A stretch of DNA of 16,778 bases, taken from assembly GCA_002331625.1 (NCBI GenBank), contig DCZN01000039.1, forward strand, positions 4,458 through 21,235, written 5' to 3'. Origin of the DNA: Nitrospira sp. UBA2083 (GTDB taxonomy: Bacteria; Nitrospirota; Nitrospiria; Nitrospirales; Nitrospiraceae). Each line of letters opens with the position of its first letter. Positions within the stretch are counted from its first letter, which is position 1. Both the position numbers and the translations under genes were made by a program. The notes under the pieces were generated by a model. It made no database searches and had not been told where the DNA came from. It saw nothing but the letters and a program-made list of their open reading frames with translations. Of this stretch, positions 13,936 through 16,778 are shown in pieces.

Positions 13936-14370
13936 TCACCGTTTCTTGCCTTTTCGTTGGTTTGAAACAAACGTCACACCGGCCTTCTGCACCTCCTGAT
14001 AGGGAAGCAGCCAGACTAGCGACTCATCGGACAAATCCCCAACCTGAATGCGATTGCCCCACGGATCTCGAAAATCACAGCGAAAGTCTGGATGGAGCCT
14101 CAACTTGTACTTCTTGGTCAGCTTCTTGCGCACTTCTTGAATCTGCTTGGCATCGCGCACCATGAGCCCGAAGTGCTTAACCCGATCCGGTTGCAAAGTC
14201 TCAACTTCAAAAATGGCCATGAATTGATGTTCGCCAAGTTTGCACCAGACCGCTCCTTCCCCACCACGTAACATCTTCAGCCCAAAGACATCTTGATAGA
14301 ACCTCGCTGCCTTTTTGGCATCCGTGACCTCGATCACGACATGATTACAACCATAGACTTGAACGGCCAT
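13936..14370 (-). CDS. VOC-superfamily protein with altered metal ligand
   Basis: A 144-residue glyoxalase/bleomycin-resistance-fold protein: CNHVVIEVTDAKKAARFYQDVFGLKM (H10) opens the first module and VKHFGLMVRDAKQI (H66) the second. In metal-dependent members the third ligand is a Glu in the DPxGNxxE position. Here the segment reads RDPWGNRIQVGDL, so that position is Gln109. The protein may be a binding protein or use another residue. The Lys/Arg-rich tail (NQRKGKKR) is unusual for the family. Its ATG shares one base with the preceding stop codon (TAATG), so translation is probably coupled to the FrnE-like gene. Confidence 0.88.
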   Translation of the reverse strand: MAVQVYGCNHVVIEVTDAKKAARFYQDVFGLKMLRGGEGAVWCKLGEHQFMAIFEVETLQPDRVKHFGLMVRDAKQIQEVRKKLTKKYKLRLHPDFRCDFRDPWGNRIQVGDLSDESLVWLLPYQEVQKAGVTFVSNQRKGKKR

Positions 14371-15038
14371 TACACACCTGCCCTTCCCATCGTCAAACCG
14401 GTGTCGATCTGCCTAAAGGCAGCCAAGAACTGCTCAGGAAGTTGGGCTCCGGAGAGTGCGGAGGTTCCATTGATCACGAAATACGGAACACCTCGAATGC
14501 CCAAACGATGGCCTGCTGCTTCCTCTGCCTTCACCGATTCGACTCCCTTATCGCTATTCAGAAATGTTTCGACCGTTGCTCGATCAAGTCCAGCATCGGC
14601 AGCAGCGTGAGATAATGTCCCGACATTCCCGATCTCTCCACCCTCGACAAAATAACGCCGAAAGAGCATCTCGACCATCTCATCTTGTTTACCCTGATGC
14701 CCGGCCAGCCAGATGAGGCGATGTGCGGCAAATGTATTGGGCGTACGTGCAATCCGATCAAACGCGAACGGGATGCGTTCCGCAGCTCCTGCTGCCGCAA
14801 CCTGGTCATAGATCGATTGAGCCGCCTCTGGACCACCGAATTTCGCTTCAAGGTACTGTCGTCGATCCATCCCCTGCTGTGGCATCGTCGGATTCAGCTG
14901 AAACGGTCGCCAGGAAATCTTGACCGGCACGGAGCCATTCCATTGCTTGAGTGCCCGTTCAAGCCGCCGCTTGCCCACATAACACCAGGGGCAGATCACA
15001 TCCGAGTAGACGTCGATCGTCAGCACTTGTGCCTTCAT
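14370..15038 (-). CDS. DsbA-family thiol oxidoreductase, FrnE type
   Basis: A 222-residue thioredoxin-fold protein with inserted helical domain. The active site C16-P-W-C19 is in DVICPWCYVGKRRLE. The cis-proline loop GVPYF is at 183-187, and the family motifs RTPNTFAAHRLIW (98-110) and SGAQLPEQF (196-204) are present. There is no signal peptide, so it acts in the cytoplasm, unlike periplasmic DsbA. FrnE proteins in Deinococcus and others are disulfide oxidoreductases/isomerases linked to oxidative stress; 2-hydroxychromene-2-carboxylate isomerases are a related alternative but lack the CxxC. The ATG overlaps the pirin stop (ATGA), and the gene passes by TAATG into the VOC gene. Confidence 0.94.
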   Translation of the reverse strand: MKAQVLTIDVYSDVICPWCYVGKRRLERALKQWNGSVPVKISWRPFQLNPTMPQQGMDRRQYLEAKFGGPEAAQSIYDQVAAAGAAERIPFAFDRIARTPNTFAAHRLIWLAGHQGKQDEMVEMLFRRYFVEGGEIGNVGTLSHAAADAGLDRATVETFLNSDKGVESVKAEEAAGHRLGIRGVPYFVINGTSALSGAQLPEQFLAAFRQIDTGLTMGRAGV

Positions 15039-15943
15039 GACAGATGGCCCATCTTGCCCGCTTGATAATCGTTCACCGCTTGCACAAGCTCGGCTTTGGT
15101 GTTCATGACGAATGGGCCGTAGCGGGCCACCGGCTCATCGATCGGCTCGCCAGCCAGCACAAGCAGAATTGTGTCGGCCGTTGCGTTGAGCATGATACGC
15201 TCTCCGGACTTATCGAGGTGCACGAGTTCCGCCTCTTGCGCTTGGCTGGACCCGTTGACGGATACACCTCCTTGCAACACAAACACCGCCGTGTTAAGCC
15301 CTGCCGGGACGGCGATCTCGGCTACATGTCCCGCTTTCACGCGCACATCGTAAAGATGAACAGGCGTGAACGTTTTCGCCGGCCCCCTGATGCCGCGAGG
15401 CATCGTTTCGGATGTGCCGCGGAACTCTCCCGCAATCACACGCAGGTCTCCGGCCCCATCGACAAGTTCGACCACGGGAATATCCCCCCTCAACAGGGTC
15501 TGGTAGCCAGGGTTGGACATTTTGTGGGCTCTGGGCAAATTCACCCAGAGCTGAATGGCATGGAAGACACCGCCCTTCTTGGCCCATTCTTTCTCGTGCA
15601 TTTCTTCGTGCACGATGCCAGAGGCAGCGGTCATCCATTGCACGTCGCCCGGTCCAATCACCCCACCACTACCGGTCGAATCTCTATGGGCCACAACGCC
15701 GTCGTACACAATAGTCACAGTTTCGAACCCTCGATGCGGATGTTCGCCCACACCGCGCGGTCGGTCGGTCGGATCAAACTTCTCGGGTCCGGCATAATCC
15801 AATAGGAGAAACGGAGAGAGCTGTTCGCCCACCCTGTTCCCAGGAATAAGATTGCGAACGGGAAACCCATCCCCCACCCAATGGCGGGAGCCGTACTGGT
15901 GAATCTCAACGACCTTTTTGTCAGCTCCACTTACGGTTCTCAT
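15035..15943 (-). CDS. Pirin-family bicupin protein
   Basis: A 302-residue pirin. The N-terminal cupin holds the metal ligands H68 and H70 (GEHPHRGFETVT) and H112 and E114 (GIVHEEMHE); the C-terminal cupin (about 195-280) lacks a metal set, as usual. Pirins bind Fe or other metals. Some bacterial ones are quercetin 2,3-dioxygenases, others act as redox-dependent regulators. The start at 15943 is chosen because AGGAGG (15952-15957) stands eight bases before it; the ATG at 15949 is too close to that site. The ribosome site overlaps the TAA of the upstream NmrA-like gene. Unlike the other pirin in this window, this one is intact. Confidence 0.94.
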   Translation of the reverse strand: MRTVSGADKKVVEIHQYGSRHWVGDGFPVRNLIPGNRVGEQLSPFLLLDYAGPEKFDPTDRPRGVGEHPHRGFETVTIVYDGVVAHRDSTGSGGVIGPGDVQWMTAASGIVHEEMHEKEWAKKGGVFHAIQLWVNLPRAHKMSNPGYQTLLRGDIPVVELVDGAGDLRVIAGEFRGTSETMPRGIRGPAKTFTPVHLYDVRVKAGHVAEIAVPAGLNTAVFVLQGGVSVNGSSQAQEAELVHLDKSGERIMLNATADTILLVLAGEPIDEPVARYGPFVMNTKAELVQAVNDYQAGKMGHLS

Positions 15944-15956
15944 GGCCATGCCCTCC

Positions 15957-16778
15957 TTACACCATTCCTCGCAGCGCCTCATACAGCGTGACCGTACCCC
16001 GCACCAGCTTAGCGGGATGTTCGTACCCGATCGCGCCCTTTGAGAAGGACGTGTACATTTCTTCGAATAACTTCGCCGCTTCGTCGGAAAACCCAAACGA
16101 TTTGAACGTCGGAACAACGGCACTCAGGGGCGCATGTTGAGTTGTTATGGTCTTTCCCAAGATCTGGCCGAGTGCCGACGCGACCTGCTCGGGGCTGTAT
16201 TCTTCAGGGCCCGCCATCTCCACGATCTGCTTCCCCTGCCAACCGGTCATCAGGTGCTCTGCCCCAATCCTGCCAATATCCTTCGTCGAAATCATGGGAA
16301 TCTTGGCCTGTGGTGCGATGAATGTCGGGAGCACTCCCTGGGCTCTCGCCATGCCAATGACCGGTGCCCAGTTGTCCATAAAATAGCAGGGACGCAGGAT
16401 GGTCAATCGTTTGGCCGTACAGCCCAGCGCATGTTCTCCGTAACTGCAGGCTCGAATCGGACCGGTGCCTCCTGAAATATGTCCTCCCACCGAGGACAGA
16501 AAGACCACATGCGGCACCTCACTCTTTTGAAGGGCTTCTGTGGCACGATCCATCCGTGCTCGTTGATCCGCCAGCCAGGCCTCAGCCCCATAATTCGGTG
16601 GCACCAAGAGATAGACTCCTTTCGCACCTTCGAACGCCTTGGATAAGGCCGAGACATCGTCCAATGACGCCACGACCACCTCAGCCCCTCTGGTTTTCCA
16701 CGCAGTCCCTTTCTCAGCCGAACGGACGACCACCCTGACCGGCTGCTTATTGCTGAGCAGGGTCTCGACGACCGACGT
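15957..16778 (-). CDS. NmrA-like NAD(P)-binding protein, 5' end beyond window
   Basis: The open frame runs to the right edge, and the bases there still translate sensibly (TSVVETLLSNKQPVRVVVR), so the annotated GTG at 16733 is not the start. About a dozen N-terminal residues, which should carry the GATGNxG nucleotide motif, are missing. The visible 273 residues show VRVVVRSAEKG, ASLDDVSALSKAFEGAKGVYLLVPPN, VPHVVFLSSVGG and RLTILRPCYFMDNW, typical of NmrA/azoreductase-type NAD(P)H-binding proteins (QOR2-like). It is the first visible gene of the minus-strand series and ends just before the pirin gene. It differs clearly from the other NmrA-like protein at the far end of the series. Confidence 0.9.
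   Translation of the reverse strand, partial: TSVVETLLSNKQPVRVVVRSAEKGTAWKTRGAEVVVASLDDVSALSKAFEGAKGVYLLVPPNYGAEAWLADQRARMDRATEALQKSEVPHVVFLSSVGGHISGGTGPIRACSYGEHALGCTAKRLTILRPCYFMDNWAPVIGMARAQGVLPTFIAPQAKIPMISTKDIGRIGAEHLMTGWQGKQIVEMAGPEEYSPEQVASALGQILGKTITTQHAPLSAVVPTFKSFGFSDEAAKLFEEMYTSFSKGAIGYEHPAKLVRGTVTLYEALRGMV

Noticed and set aside
15044..15805. Plus-strand open frame of 253 codons opposite the intact pirin gene
   Set aside because: Antisense shadow of a conserved gene; no ribosome site and no family pattern.
1..16778. CRISPR array, tRNA/rRNA genes, transposase or phage genes
   Set aside because: Looked for by eye on both strands; no regularly spaced identical repeats, no structural RNA pattern and no mobile-element protein among the open frames.

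Overview
The window reads as a chromosomal accessory or stress-response region of a moderately GC-rich Gram-negative bacterium. Protein style (zinc-ribbon small protein, DUF5069, double CDGSH protein, single-permease ABC exporter) and hexamer-periodic intergenic repeats suggest a Nitrospirota (Nitrospira-like) genome. That is an inference from protein flavour, since no rRNA or marker gene is present. About 25 genes are recognisable, mostly on the minus strand. I see no tRNA, rRNA, CRISPR array, transposase, phage or plasmid function.

Layout, left to right. (1) 6-1001 (-): small zinc-ribbon protein, NTF2/SnoaL-like protein and a STAS protein without the phosphorylatable serine, probably one operon. 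(2) 1265-4950 (-): TetR regulator, lipoprotein membrane-fusion protein, ABC ATPase and ABC-2 permease. They are linked by a 4-nt gap and two ATGA overlaps, and a TTGACA promoter with a GGAAACT-N14-AGTTTCC inverted repeat lies upstream of tetR. (3) 5127-6695 (-): FhlA-like GAF/AAA+/Fis sigma-54 activator. (4) 6827-7063 (-): double CDGSH iron-sulfur protein. (5) An HxlR regulator (-) diverges from an SDR-family protein and a 4-oxalocrotonate tautomerase-like protein (+), with two palindromes between them. (6) 8857-10498 (-): TMEM175-like membrane protein, histidine phosphatase and VOC protein. (7) 10698-11583 (-): an unrecognised protein overlapping a DUF5069 protein. (8) A pirin gene broken by two compensating single-base indels (-) diverges from a second HxlR regulator (+). 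(9) 12963 to the right edge (-): NmrA-like (5' end outside the window), pirin, FrnE-type DsbA, VOC and NmrA-like, coupled by overlaps (TAA stop with GGAGG, ATGA, TAATG) or a short gap.

The right half looks like a redox or electrophile-response neighbourhood: HxlR sensors, NAD(P)-binding SDR/NmrA folds, pirins, a thioredoxin-fold oxidoreductase and VOC proteins. Several families occur twice (HxlR, pirin, NmrA, VOC). Two members have lost residues normally essential for catalysis: the SDR Tyr is Pro, and one VOC metal-ligand Glu is Gln.

The most unusual non-coding signal is a family of three imperfect inverted repeats built from six-base AGGNNN / NNCCTN units. Each sits at the 3' end of a gene, and one runs into the coding sequence and supplies the C-terminal tail of the tautomerase. 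No gap between genes exceeds 300 bases.
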